From positions 186,001 to 250,000 of the forward strand of contig NZ_JADPKT010000070.1 in assembly GCF_023074075.1 (NCBI RefSeq): a stretch of DNA of 64,000 nucleotides. Reading direction: 5' to 3'. The translations under genes were made by a program, and so were the position numbers. Shown here one piece after another: positions 15,599 through 23,923 of the stretch. The notes beneath the pieces are model-generated. The model was not told where the DNA came from and did no database searches. It was given only the letters and a program-made list of their open reading frames with translations. The stretch's first letter is position 1. The number at the start of each line of letters is the position of its first letter. The stretch comes from Bradyrhizobium sp. 138 (GTDB lineage Bacteria; Pseudomonadota; Alphaproteobacteria; Rhizobiales; Xanthobacteraceae).

Positions 15599-17401
15599 TT
15601 ACACCAAGACCACATCGCGACAAGGTTCGCTCGCGTAGAGACGCTCAACCTGCTCGGAGCGAACTTTCAGCACAGCACGTTGGTTGACGTAGGCCTTGTC
15701 GGTGATCTCTCCTGCAGCCATTGATGGCGGATCCTTCAGCAGAGCGAAGGAACAGATTTTTTCGCTGCTTCCGACGGTCTCGTTGTATTCCTGAAAGCGG
15801 TCTTTCAGAAATTGAATCACGAGGGGATCGCAGGTCAAATCCGCGCCCGGCACCTTCGAGATCCGGGCCGCTTCGGTCGGATTCAGCCAGCAGAGCAGCC
15901 CGCACGTTTCGCGGTTTTCGCCCGCAATGACGATGTCGAGCAAAACGCCCCGGGTCGCAGCCAGGACGGCCGCGCGCATATTGCCGATCGCGACCCAGGT
16001 GCCGTTCGCAAGTTTGAAGTTCTCGGAGATTCTGCCGGTAAAGCGAAGACCCCGCTCCGGTTTCTGCGGATCCAGAAACGAGACGGTATCGCCGATGCGA
16101 TAGAAGCCCTCTTCATCGAAAGCCTTTTCCGTCAACTCCGGTTGGCCGAGATATCCAGGTGTGACGTTGGGTCCCTTGACCCTGACCTCGTAAGTATCGG
16201 TAACGGGAATCAGCTTGAGCTGAAGTCCCGGCGCGGGAAGACCAATCTCCCCCGGCTGATCCGTTGCCCAGTGGGTCGTGCTGATCGTCGGCGCGGTTTC
16301 GGTCGTGCCGTAGCCCGACATCACCGGAATTGACCGTCCCGTGATCGACGATGTCAGCCGGTACAGATTTTCAAGCGTGCCTTGCGAAATTGCAGCTCCG
16401 GCGTAGCTCAAACGATCCATCCGCTTGAACACGCTGACGCCGAGGTCGGGGTCCTTCTCGATCGCATCGCACAGGAGATTGTAGCCGGCCGGGACATTGA
16501 ACATCGCGGTCGGCGAAATCTCCCTGAGATTGGCAATCGTTTTGTGAAACAGCTGCGGCATCGGCCGGCCATCGTCGATATAGAGCGTCCCGCCGTTCTT
16601 CAGGATGCTGTGAAGGATGACATTGCTGCCCATCGTATGGTGCCAGGGCAGCCATTCGACCTGCACCGGCGCAGCCGGAGGTGACACGAGCAGGCTCCCC
16701 ATTTTCAGGGAGCTTGCCATCATCCGGTGGGTGTTGAGCACGCCTTTGGGAAAGCCGGTCGAACCGGACGTGAACAGGATCTTGGCGACCGCGTCGCAAG
16801 GCACCTCACGGGATGCGCGCACGAATCCGTCGCTCCCGGTCCGATCGGTCAGAACCTTGAAAGGAACTGTGTCCGGCGCGCCATCGACGCTGATCCAGGT
16901 CGCGGTTGCCAATTCGGGAATGGCACGGCCGGCAGAAAAGTCGCGGCCGCTTTGAACGAACACGAAGCTCGGGCGCAGCACTTCCGCGATGTCCTTGAGG
17001 CGAGCAAGACCCCCGGGCATCAGGGTGTAGTTTGGCGATATCGGCGCCAGAACGACCCCGATCGACATTGCCGCAAACGAGATCACCGCGTTCTCGATCG
17101 AGTTTCCAGACAGGACCGCAAGCTTGTCGGCCGGCTTTGCGCCCATGTCGATCAGGCTTTGGCCGGCGGCCTGAACCTGCGACCATGCCTCACCATAGGT
17201 GATCTCGTCCCATCCGCCCTTCGCGTTGCGTTGCGCCAGAAAAATTCGGTCCGGAACGCCTTCGGCCCAGCGTGGAAGATAATCGGTGATGCGCCAATCG
17301 CACGGCTCCCACTCGAGGGGAGAGCTCAAGATAAGCGTGCCATCCGCTCGACGCTCGATGGAAACCTCACGCGGTGCAAACGTCAGTGCCGTCGTCGACA
17401 T
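15599..17401 (-). CDS. AMP-dependent CoA ligase, feruloyl-CoA synthase-like
   Basis: 600-residue ANL-superfamily ligase that adenylates a carboxylic acid and transfers it to CoA. The P-loop LFTSGSTGFPKG, the SGYGTTETAPT motif, and YRIGDTV are clear; RFTGRISENFKLANGTWVAIG matches the feruloyl-CoA synthase branch rather than fatty acyl ligases. ATG 17401 has gggaga upstream; the longer frame to 17503 lacks support. It follows the substrate-binding protein gene on the same strand (132-bp gap). This suggests an aromatic or arylpropanoid acid as the activated substrate. Confidence 0.87.
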   Translation of the reverse strand: MSTTALTFAPREVSIERRADGTLILSSPLEWEPCDWRITDYLPRWAEGVPDRIFLAQRNAKGGWDEITYGEAWSQVQAAGQSLIDMGAKPADKLAVLSGNSIENAVISFAAMSIGVVLAPISPNYTLMPGGLARLKDIAEVLRPSFVFVQSGRDFSAGRAIPELATATWISVDGAPDTVPFKVLTDRTGSDGFVRASREVPCDAVAKILFTSGSTGFPKGVLNTHRMMASSLKMGSLLVSPPAAPVQVEWLPWHHTMGSNVILHSILKNGGTLYIDDGRPMPQLFHKTIANLREISPTAMFNVPAGYNLLCDAIEKDPDLGVSVFKRMDRLSYAGAAISQGTLENLYRLTSSITGRSIPVMSGYGTTETAPTISTTHWATDQPGEIGLPAPGLQLKLIPVTDTYEVRVKGPNVTPGYLGQPELTEKAFDEEGFYRIGDTVSFLDPQKPERGLRFTGRISENFKLANGTWVAIGNMRAAVLAATRGVLLDIVIAGENRETCGLLCWLNPTEAARISKVPGADLTCDPLVIQFLKDRFQEYNETVGSSEKICSFALLKDPPSMAAGEITDKAYVNQRAVLKVRSEQVERLYASEPCRDVVLV

Positions 17402-17533
17402 CGAAAATGATCTCCCGAATTGCTGAAAGGCGACCGCACGCGGTGCATTCTTGTAGTCCCACCGGCGGCCTGCCGGCACAGAGCAAGGTCGGACGCAGCT
17501 CACGCCGCGTCCGCCACTCCAGCTGTCGCGGAT

Positions 17534-18733
17534 TCATTCAGACCTGGCGTCCAACACCTCGCTGAAGGCTTCCCAGGTCGAGCCGGTCCACCGCTGCAGC
17601 CGCATCTGCGTCCAGATCATGTTCTCGGTTTCGCTGGTGTTCACCTTGATCCCGGGCAACGCGGTCGGGACGATGAAGTCCCTGAGGTTCTTGGCCTGCG
17701 CCAGAACGTTCTTGCGGGACAGATCATTGCCGCATTGTTTCAGGATCTGCTCGAGCAGGATGCCTTGCTGATACCCGGTGAGATAGCTGCCGTTGGTGAT
17801 ATCGACGCCCGGCAGATACTTGTCGAGAAACGCCCGATAGGCCTGCATGGCGGGATCGTCTTTCCAGTTGGGATCCACGACATCCTTGTTGATCGTGCCG
17901 ACGATCACGCCTACCGATTTGTCGAGGCCAGCCGGCGCGAGCGTGCCGCCGACCGAACCGGACGGAAAGTTGATGATCACGGTGGCTTTCCAGCCGATCA
18001 CAGAAGCTTGCCGGATCGCCTGCGCGGCGAATTTCGGCGTCCCCGCGATCATCAGGGCCTCGGCACCGGAGCTTTTGAGAGTCGTGATCTGCGAATCGAC
18101 GGTCGGCTCCGTGACTTCATAGGACGCGCTGACGACCTTTCGATCGAAGTCCTTGCCGAGAAAGGCCTTGAAGGCGCTGACGTAATCTTTGCCGAGATCG
18201 TCGTTCTGATAGAGGATCGCGTATTTGGCGTTTGGCAGCGTCTTGGTCAGATATTTCGCGTAGATTTTTCCTTCGGTGTCGTAGCTGACGAGGCCCGTCG
18301 TCGTCAGCGGATAACTGGCGACGTCCGTGAACTTGGACGAGCCGCTGATGATGGCGATGCTGGGCACGCCTTTCGCCCTCAGGTATTTTGCCGTGGCCGA
18401 AAGGCCGGGCGTGCCGAGCTGACCGAACATGAACGCCACTTCGTCGCTCTCGACCAGCTTGCGGACGTGCTCCACCGCTTTCGGAGGGCTGTAGGCATCG
18501 TCATAGGCGATGTAGTTGATCTTGCGGCCGTTGATGCCGCCGCGGTCGTTCATCGATTGAATGTAGGCGGTCAGGCCCTTGCCGACGAGACCGATCGATG
18601 ATGCCGGTCCGCTGAACGGAAACACCCCGCCGATCTTGATCTCGGTCGCGGTAACGCCGGGCTCGTCAGCCGCGAGCGCCGGACTGCTCAAAAGCATAGC
18701 CAGAGCCGCAAGGCTCTTCCACTTCGCCAACAT
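17534..18733 (-). CDS. Branched-chain amino acid-type ABC substrate-binding protein
   Basis: 399-residue periplasmic binding protein (Peripla_BP_6/LivJ type) with a signal peptide ending near residue 22 (LLSSPALAADE). The mature start 'TEIKIGGVFPFSGPAS' is typical, as are 'GGINGRKI' and DDAYSPPKAVE. ATG 18733 follows agggagg. No permease or ATPase for this transporter class lies nearby, so it must borrow components or act in sensing. In Bradyrhizobium-like genomes such proteins often bind aromatic acids. It leads the ligase operon, with a palindrome upstream at 18909. Confidence 0.9.
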   Translation of the reverse strand: MLAKWKSLAALAMLLSSPALAADEPGVTATEIKIGGVFPFSGPASSIGLVGKGLTAYIQSMNDRGGINGRKINYIAYDDAYSPPKAVEHVRKLVESDEVAFMFGQLGTPGLSATAKYLRAKGVPSIAIISGSSKFTDVASYPLTTTGLVSYDTEGKIYAKYLTKTLPNAKYAILYQNDDLGKDYVSAFKAFLGKDFDRKVVSASYEVTEPTVDSQITTLKSSGAEALMIAGTPKFAAQAIRQASVIGWKATVIINFPSGSVGGTLAPAGLDKSVGVIVGTINKDVVDPNWKDDPAMQAYRAFLDKYLPGVDITNGSYLTGYQQGILLEQILKQCGNDLSRKNVLAQAKNLRDFIVPTALPGIKVNTSETENMIWTQMRLQRWTGSTWEAFSEVLDARSE

Positions 18734-19177
18734 GGCTCGTCCTCCCTGATGCGCACCCATCCGGGCACGTCATTGTGTTTTGTCGCGTCACCCGGCTGCT
18801 CACCCGGCATCGTGCCGCGCGAACTGCGCGCCTCGCTGTCCATTGTGATTGGCCAGCGCGGTGAGTCCTGCGGCCGTTGAGCTCGGCCGTCTCGTTCGTG
18901 AACCTACAGTTCTTTTTCAGAACTAGTCAAGCGCGCAGATGCGATCGGTCGACGCGGGAGCCGCGCTTGCCTGGGCTCCGTAAGCCGTGCCGCAATTGGC
19001 TCAAGGATAGGAATAGCCGGGCGCAAAACACCATCAGCCGGGAATTCCGCGGGAGAAAGGCAGGGCGCGGAGCACTCGAGCGTCTTAATTCTATTATTGG
19101 ACTTACTCGATTTTCCCACGGTCGGGCGGGCGCAAGCATTGGAGCGCGAACAGTCACGCAGCCGCTGGAGCCGCATC
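18734..19177. promoter_or_regulatory. Intergenic region upstream of the binding-protein gene
   Basis: A 444-bp gap. The part next to 18733 serves as promoter region and contains palindrome copy 4; an AT-rich patch lies near 19085-19115. No convincing gene is present. Confidence 0.5.
18909..18923. promoter_or_regulatory. Palindromic operator, copy 4
   Basis: GTTCT-TTTTC-AGAAC, a perfect inverted repeat, 175 bp upstream of the substrate-binding protein start. It extends the same regulatory motif to the uptake/ligase operon. Confidence 0.65.
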
Positions 19178-19519
19178 TCAAATCATCGTGCCCCGCATGA
19201 AGCAGCGGACCCGGGGGTGGCCGTCGATATAGTATTTCCACACCATGGTCCGCCCGGTCTTGTTCGGCTGCGTGACCACGGCGCCATCAGGCACCGTCAC
19301 CCACTCGCCATCGATGCGCACCCGGTAGTGCCCGTGGTCGGATTCCCAATCGATGTCGGCGACAATGTATCCATCGGCGTCCGAGCAGCATGGCCCCAAT
19401 TCGCTGGACAGGCTCTCGAACCATTCCTTCAGCGGTGAATTGGCATAGCGCCCATCGTCGCGCGCCGGCGCAGACGTCGCGAGCATGATCAGGGCCAATG
19501 ACAATCCGATGCGCGTCAT
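19178..19519 (-). CDS. Small secreted hypothetical protein
   Basis: 113 residues with a signal peptide (about 1-19, LSLALIMLATSAPA) and a mature part beginning DDGRYANSPLKEWFESL. It contains a Cys pair in GPCCSDADG and a further Cys near the C-terminus (VRCFMRG). This pattern is familiar from uncharacterised alphaproteobacterial periplasmic proteins. The start overlaps the stop of the upstream NmrA-like gene by 4 bases (ATGA). Function unknown. Confidence 0.75.
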   Translation of the reverse strand: MTRIGLSLALIMLATSAPARDDGRYANSPLKEWFESLSSELGPCCSDADGYIVADIDWESDHGHYRVRIDGEWVTVPDGAVVTQPNKTGRTMVWKYYIDGHPRVRCFMRGTMI

Positions 19520-20433
19520 GGCTGAGATTCCTGGCTCGCAGCCTTGTACATCGCGGCGTGCCGAAGGACGAAGTCGTAGACGCTGAGCGGCGGCGTGCCG
19601 GTGACTTTCTCCACATCCGACGTCAAGCGGTCATAGCGGTTCTGCTGCTTGAGAAGGGCCATTGTGGAGAGATGGGCTAGTGCATGCGGTGACAACCTCC
19701 CACTATCCTCGAGCTGCCTGCGCCAAGGTTGCCAAGGCACGTTCACGTAGGTGATCGGATGACCGAGAGCCCTGGAGAACTCTTCAGCAACCCCATTCAT
19801 GTCCTGCGACCGCGGCCCGGTGAGTTCGTAGATCTTGCCGATGTGCCGGCCGGGGTCTTCGAGGATCGCAGCGATCACCCGCGCGACGTCTTCGCTCGCA
19901 ATCGGCGAGGTCTTTCCGTCGCCGAAGGGCAGCCGAATCTGACGATGGTCACGGATTGAACTCGCCGACAGCAGGAGGAAGAACGTATCCAGGAAGGAGG
20001 TCGGGCGGACGTGCACAACTGGCAGCCCGGACCAGTTCAGCGCCTGCTCCGCCAGCCAGTGCAGCTTCTGCTGTGGGCTGTCGGTGGTCGCGTTGATGCC
20101 CATTTGCGACACCGTCATCTGCGAGATGTTCACGAACGCACTCACATTGTGGTGCTTCGCCACGGCGGCGGCATTGACCGTCGCTTCGAGATACGACGCC
20201 GACACCGTCATTGCGAAGTAGATCCTCTGGCAACCTTCGATCGCGCGATGCATCGCGTGCAGGTCGAGAAGATCGCCGACGACGACCTCGATTCCGAGTT
20301 CGGCGAGCTTGGCCGATCGGGCGTCCTCGTTGCGAACGAGGGCCCTCACCTTGGATCCCCGTCGGATCAGCAGCTCGCAGACCGCATGACCGACGGTTCC
20401 CGCGGCACCGGTGATCAAGACGCGAGATTCCAT
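19516..20433 (-). CDS. NmrA-like NAD(P)-binding protein
   Basis: 305-residue atypical SDR with the N-terminal loop ITGAAGTVGHAV, CQRIYFAMTVSASY, ALNWSGLPVVHVRPT and YELTGP. It is paralogous to the protein from 4703-5686. It is divergent from the MarR regulator at 20636, which probably controls it, and coupled to the secreted protein gene by a 4-base overlap. NmrA-like proteins sense or use NAD(P)H; MarR pairing suggests a role in response to electrophiles or quinones, which is inference. Confidence 0.82.
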   Translation of the reverse strand: MESRVLITGAAGTVGHAVCELLIRRGSKVRALVRNEDARSAKLAELGIEVVVGDLLDLHAMHRAIEGCQRIYFAMTVSASYLEATVNAAAVAKHHNVSAFVNISQMTVSQMGINATTDSPQQKLHWLAEQALNWSGLPVVHVRPTSFLDTFFLLLSASSIRDHRQIRLPFGDGKTSPIASEDVARVIAAILEDPGRHIGKIYELTGPRSQDMNGVAEEFSRALGHPITYVNVPWQPWRRQLEDSGRLSPHALAHLSTMALLKQQNRYDRLTSDVEKVTGTPPLSVYDFVLRHAAMYKAASQESQP

Positions 20434-20512
20434 GTCGTCCTCCTCCGGCTGTGCCGGCGACCTGAGCGGCTGCTGAAAGCCCGGATCGTCGCTTCATCCG
20501 AAAAATAGGGGC

Positions 20513-20533
20513 ATATCAAACTATCTTGGATAT
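20513..20533. promoter_or_regulatory. Possible MarR operator
   Basis: ATATC-N11-GATAT dyad in the divergent NmrA/MarR gap. A related block TATCTTGG occurs at 20522 and again at 20611 next to GTTTG. The repeats are short, so this is only a candidate. Confidence 0.3.
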
Positions 20534-20635
20534 ATCGCAGGAAGCCCCGGCGCGCAACGCTTCCTCGCGCGCGGTTTTGGAACTATCGACAGCAAGCGGA
20601 AGCCGTGTGATATCTTGGGTTTGAGAGGGGTATCG

Positions 20636-21103
20636 ATGCCGAGAGCAGCAGCAAAATCATCCGACCTGGTCGATGACCCAGCGCGCTGTAACTGCAACCA
20701 GGTCCGCCGCGCAGCCAGGCGCCTCTCTCGGTATTATGATCTCGCGCTGTCCTCGAGCGGACTCAAATCGACGCAATATAGTCTGTTGAGTTATCTCGTG
20801 ACCTCGGGGCCGATGACGATGGCCCGGCTCGCCAAGCTGATGTCGATGGATCGTGCGACCACGGGGCACAACCTGAGGCCGCTCGTGCGTGACGGTTTCG
20901 TTGAGATTTCAGTCGGCAAAGACGACCGGCGGGAGCGCATCGTCACCGTCACAAAGCAGGGACATAAGACGCATGCTCGAGCCCTGACTGCATGGCGGCG
21001 CGCGCAGACAGCCTTTGAGAAAGCCATGGGCGAACGGGAAGCCGCCGATCTGCGCGATTTGATGAACCGGATCGTCGACGTCCCTCTTCCCCGCCCTGAG
21101 TAG
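20636..21103 (+). CDS. MarR family transcriptional regulator
   Basis: 155-residue winged-helix regulator. The core spans about 20-130, with KSTQYSLLSYL, the recognition-helix region 'MARLAKLMSMDRATTGHNLRPL' and the wing DDRRERIVTVT. An N-terminal 'CNC' pair (residues about 18-20) is a possible redox site. ATG 20636 follows gagagggg; an upstream in-frame TTG is unlikely. It is divergent from the NmrA-like gene and is its presumed regulator. Confidence 0.88.
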   Translation: MPRAAAKSSDLVDDPARCNCNQVRRAARRLSRYYDLALSSSGLKSTQYSLLSYLVTSGPMTMARLAKLMSMDRATTGHNLRPLVRDGFVEISVGKDDRRERIVTVTKQGHKTHARALTAWRRAQTAFEKAMGEREAADLRDLMNRIVDVPLPRPE

Positions 21104-21253
21104 ATCGCACGATGCAATGTGGCGCGGCATCGAGCTGGCCGGGCGCACGCACTCGTCGCGCAGCGTGCGGCGTACGACCACAAAGAACGCCGCGCGCAAC
21201 GCCCTTTAGTCTACGGCTGGACGTGAAAGAAGCCTGCATCAACAGGGTTTGAA

Positions 21254-21298
21254 TGGTGGGCGCACCAGGGCTCGAACCTGGGACCCGCTGATTAAGAG
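21254..21298 (-). tRNA. tRNA-Lys 3'-half fragment (att-like), left copy
   Basis: Read on the minus strand, these 45 bases match the 3' half of a tRNA-Lys: anticodon loop with CTCTTAA, variable loop, T-arm with GGTTCGAGCC, acceptor strand and an encoded CCA end. The 5' half (D-arm and acceptor partner) is absent; the sequence diverges right after the anticodon loop. Such fragments are left when integrases use a tRNA 3' end as attachment site. It is not a functional tRNA. Confidence 0.75.
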
Positions 21299-21504
21299 AC
21301 ACGCTGCCAGCGTTGATTTTTCAGGAGAAATTTTCCAACTGAGTCAAAAGCCGGTCATTGGAGATCAATGGCTTACAAAGGGAGATCCAACCACAAGAGC
21401 GCTTGGTTCGTGCTCGCTCGTCACGGCCGGCAGGTCGGCGCCACAGCGCCTTGCCTTGGACATTGAACTCGGACGTGCCTTTCTTCGCAGAACAGTCCGG
21501 CCCT

Positions 21505-21627
21505 TTAGCTTGCGGGCTTGAATTCCGGCTGCGCTTCCTTGTCAGCCATCGCCTCGATTTGCTCGACGAAGTCCTGGCGCTTCTTCCGGTCCTTGGCATC
21601 AATTTCGAAGCGGCAAAGCGATCCCAT
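21505..21627 (-). CDS. Small hypothetical ORF
   Basis: A 40-codon frame starting with ATG at 21627. The product is charged and soluble-looking (RFEIDAKDRKKRQDFVEQIE). Composition resembles a real peptide more than random frames do, but there is no ribosome site I trust and I recognise no family. It could be a remnant of a gene lost at the att-like site. Confidence 0.25.
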   Translation of the reverse strand: MGSLCRFEIDAKDRKKRQDFVEQIEAMADKEAQPEFKPAS

Positions 21628-21679
21628 GGAAAGGGTACGTCGATGGCCTGACCGAGCGCCTCATGACAGACGCGAGCCG

Positions 21680-22855
21680 CTACGTGATCCGAACCCAGGT
21701 GCCTTTGCATGCCGAGGACGTTACAGCAGCATCGATGAACTTCACGCCTGCCAAGCCGTCCTCAACGGTCGGGAAGATGACTTCGGGATCGGGCTTCTCA
21801 CCGGTTCTTGCGGCGCGAATGGCGCGCGCTGCCTCGGCATAAATGGTTGCGAAACCTTCAAGGTAGCCCTCAGGGTGACCGGAAGGCACGCGGGTGACAC
21901 GGGCCGCTTCGCTCAAGACACCAGCGCCGCCGCGGGTTAGCAGTTGCCTGGGCCGGCCGTACGGGGTGAACCAGAGCTGGTTCGGATTCTCCTGCACCCA
22001 TTCGAGACCGCCCTTGCTGCCGTAGACGCGCAGCGTGAGGTCGTTCTCGTTGCCGACGGCGACCTGACTCGCCCACAGCATGCCCTTGGCGCCCCCCTTC
22101 CACTTGAGAAGAATCTGAACATCATCATCGAGGCGCCGGCCCTCGACGAATGTCGACAGTTGGGCGAGCAGTTCGTCGAGCTCAAGGCCAGTGACAAAAC
22201 AGGCGAGATTATAGGCGTGGGTGCCGATGTCGCCGATGCACCCGCCGGCGCCGGACCGGGCCGGGTCGGTGCGCCATGCCGCCTGTTTGTGGTCGCTCGC
22301 CTCCAATCGCTCCGTCAGCCAGTCCTGGAGATATTCGGCCTGGACCAGCCGGATCTCGCCTAGCTCCCCGTTCACGATCATGGCCCGGGCCTGCCGGACC
22401 ATGGGATAGCCCGTGTAGTTGTGCGTCACCACGAAAACCCTGCCCGTCTTCCCGACCAAGGCCACGAGCTCCTCGGCCTCTGCGACGGTCGTCGTCAGTG
22501 GCTTGTCGCAAATGACGTGAATTCCGGCTTCCAGGAAGACTTTCGCGACCGGACTGTGCATGTGGTTGGGCGTCACGATCGAGACCGCTTCGATGCCGTC
22601 CGCTCGCGCGGCTTCGGCCTTGGCCATCTCCTCGAAGGAGCCATAGGCACGGTCGTCGGCGATGCCGAGCTCCTTCGCCGAGGCTTTGGCTCGGACCGGA
22701 TCCGATGCGAGCGCGCCGGCCACAAGTTCGAACTGGTCGTCGATGCGAGCGGCAATGCGGTGGACGGCGCCTATGAAGGCTCCCCGGCCGCCGCCGACCA
22801 TGCCGAGTCGGATACGACCGCGATTGCCGGCTTCGTTGCTTGCTTCGATCGTCAT
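21680..22855 (-). CDS. Gfo/Idh/MocA family oxidoreductase
   Basis: 391-residue NAD(P)-dependent oxidoreductase. The Rossmann loop is GMVGGGRGAFIG, the EKP-type motif appears as CDKPLTTT, and the catalytic His-containing segment is GDIGTHAYNLACF. Related enzymes oxidise inositols, sugars or sugar amines. ATG 22855 follows ggaggag. It is 12 bp downstream of a sugar-phosphate isomerase-like gene on the same strand, a pairing typical of inositol or keto-sugar catabolism. The two genes lie between the tRNA fragments. Confidence 0.88.
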   Translation of the reverse strand: MTIEASNEAGNRGRIRLGMVGGGRGAFIGAVHRIAARIDDQFELVAGALASDPVRAKASAKELGIADDRAYGSFEEMAKAEAARADGIEAVSIVTPNHMHSPVAKVFLEAGIHVICDKPLTTTVAEAEELVALVGKTGRVFVVTHNYTGYPMVRQARAMIVNGELGEIRLVQAEYLQDWLTERLEASDHKQAAWRTDPARSGAGGCIGDIGTHAYNLACFVTGLELDELLAQLSTFVEGRRLDDDVQILLKWKGGAKGMLWASQVAVGNENDLTLRVYGSKGGLEWVQENPNQLWFTPYGRPRQLLTRGGAGVLSEAARVTRVPSGHPEGYLEGFATIYAEAARAIRAARTGEKPDPEVIFPTVEDGLAGVKFIDAAVTSSACKGTWVRIT

Positions 22856-22867
22856 TCTTCTCCTCCC

Positions 22868-23923
22868 TCAGGAGATGCCGAGCATCTTGCGGTTCGCTGC
22901 GTCGTCGGTGCCGGCGCCCGCGAAATCGTCGAAGGCTTTCTCCGTAACGCGGATGATATGGCTCTTGATGAACTCGGCCCCCTCGCGCGCGCCTTGCTCC
23001 GGATGCTTCAGCGCACACTCCCACTCGAGCACCGCCCAGCTGTCGTAATCGTATTGCGTGAGCTTGGAGAAGATGGCGCCGAAATCGACCTGACCGTCGC
23101 CGAGCGATCGAAAGCGGCCGGCACGGTCGACCCAACTCTGGAACCCGCCATAGACGCCCTGGCGGCCGGTCGGATTGAACTCGGCATCCTTGACGTGGAA
23201 TGCCTTGATGCGCTGGTGGTAGATGTCGATGTAGTCGAGATAGTCGAGCTGCTGCAGCACGAAGTGCGAGGGGTCGTAGAGCAGGTTCGCGCGCTTGTGA
23301 CCGTTAACCCGCTCGAGAAACATCTCATAGGAGATGCCGTCGTGAAGGTCCTCGCCCGGGTGGATCTCATAGGCGAGGTCGACGCCGTGCTCATCAGCAA
23401 AATCGAGGATCGGCCGCCAGCGCCTGGCGAGCTCGTCGAAAGCGGTCTCGACGAGACCGGCAGGACGCTGCGGCCAGGGATAGACATAGGGCCAGGCGAG
23501 CGCACCGGAGAAGGTCGCTTGTGCCGTGATCCCGAGCCGCCTGGAGGCCAGGATTGCGCGCTTGACCTGGTCGACGGCCCACTCAGTCCGGGCCTTGGCG
23601 TTGCCACGCACCTCCGGCACGGCGAAGCCGTCGAATGCCGCGTCATAGGCCGGGTGAACGGCAACGAGCTGGCCCTGGAGATGGGTCGAGAGCTCGGTGA
23701 TCGTAAGCCCGTGGCGAGCCGCTACGCCCTTCACCTCGTCGGCATAGTCCTGCGATTCCGAGGCCATTTTCAGGTCGAAGAGTCGCCCATCCCAGCTCGG
23801 AATCTGGATCCCCGCGTAGCCGAGCGAAGCCGCCCATCCGCAGATCTTGTCGAAGGAGTTGAACGGCGCCGCGTCGGCCGCGAACTGGGCGAGGAATATC
23901 GCCGGTCCCTTGATCATCTTCAT
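22868..23923 (-). CDS. Sugar phosphate isomerase/epimerase family TIM barrel
   Basis: 351-residue AP-endonuclease-2-fold TIM barrel. Likely metal-site segments are YEIHPGEDLHD, LLYDPSHFVLQQ, AFHVKDAEF and VLEWECAL. Relatives include inosose dehydratase/isomerase (IolE/IolI) and 3-dehydroshikimate dehydratases. The paired Gfo/Idh gene favours a carbohydrate role. Given the nearby quinate/shikimate genes, a dehydroshikimate dehydratase role is a possible alternative that I cannot support from motifs. ATG 23923 has aagga upstream. Confidence 0.85.
   Translation of the reverse strand: MKMIKGPAIFLAQFAADAAPFNSFDKICGWAASLGYAGIQIPSWDGRLFDLKMASESQDYADEVKGVAARHGLTITELSTHLQGQLVAVHPAYDAAFDGFAVPEVRGNAKARTEWAVDQVKRAILASRRLGITAQATFSGALAWPYVYPWPQRPAGLVETAFDELARRWRPILDFADEHGVDLAYEIHPGEDLHDGISYEMFLERVNGHKRANLLYDPSHFVLQQLDYLDYIDIYHQRIKAFHVKDAEFNPTGRQGVYGGFQSWVDRAGRFRSLGDGQVDFGAIFSKLTQYDYDSWAVLEWECALKHPEQGAREGAEFIKSHIIRVTEKAFDDFAGAGTDDAANRKMLGIS

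Larger units (their letters stand above)
21104..21679. other. Gene-poor region at the left att-like site
   Basis: 576 bp between the MarR gene and the Gfo/Idh gene. It contains the tRNA-Lys 3' fragment at 21254-21298 and one small leftward reading frame at 21505-21627. Nothing else is recognisable. Confidence 0.5.

Noticed and set aside
21254..21298. Functional tRNA-Lys gene
   Set aside because: Only the 3' half is present; no D-arm or 5' acceptor strand can be found next to it.
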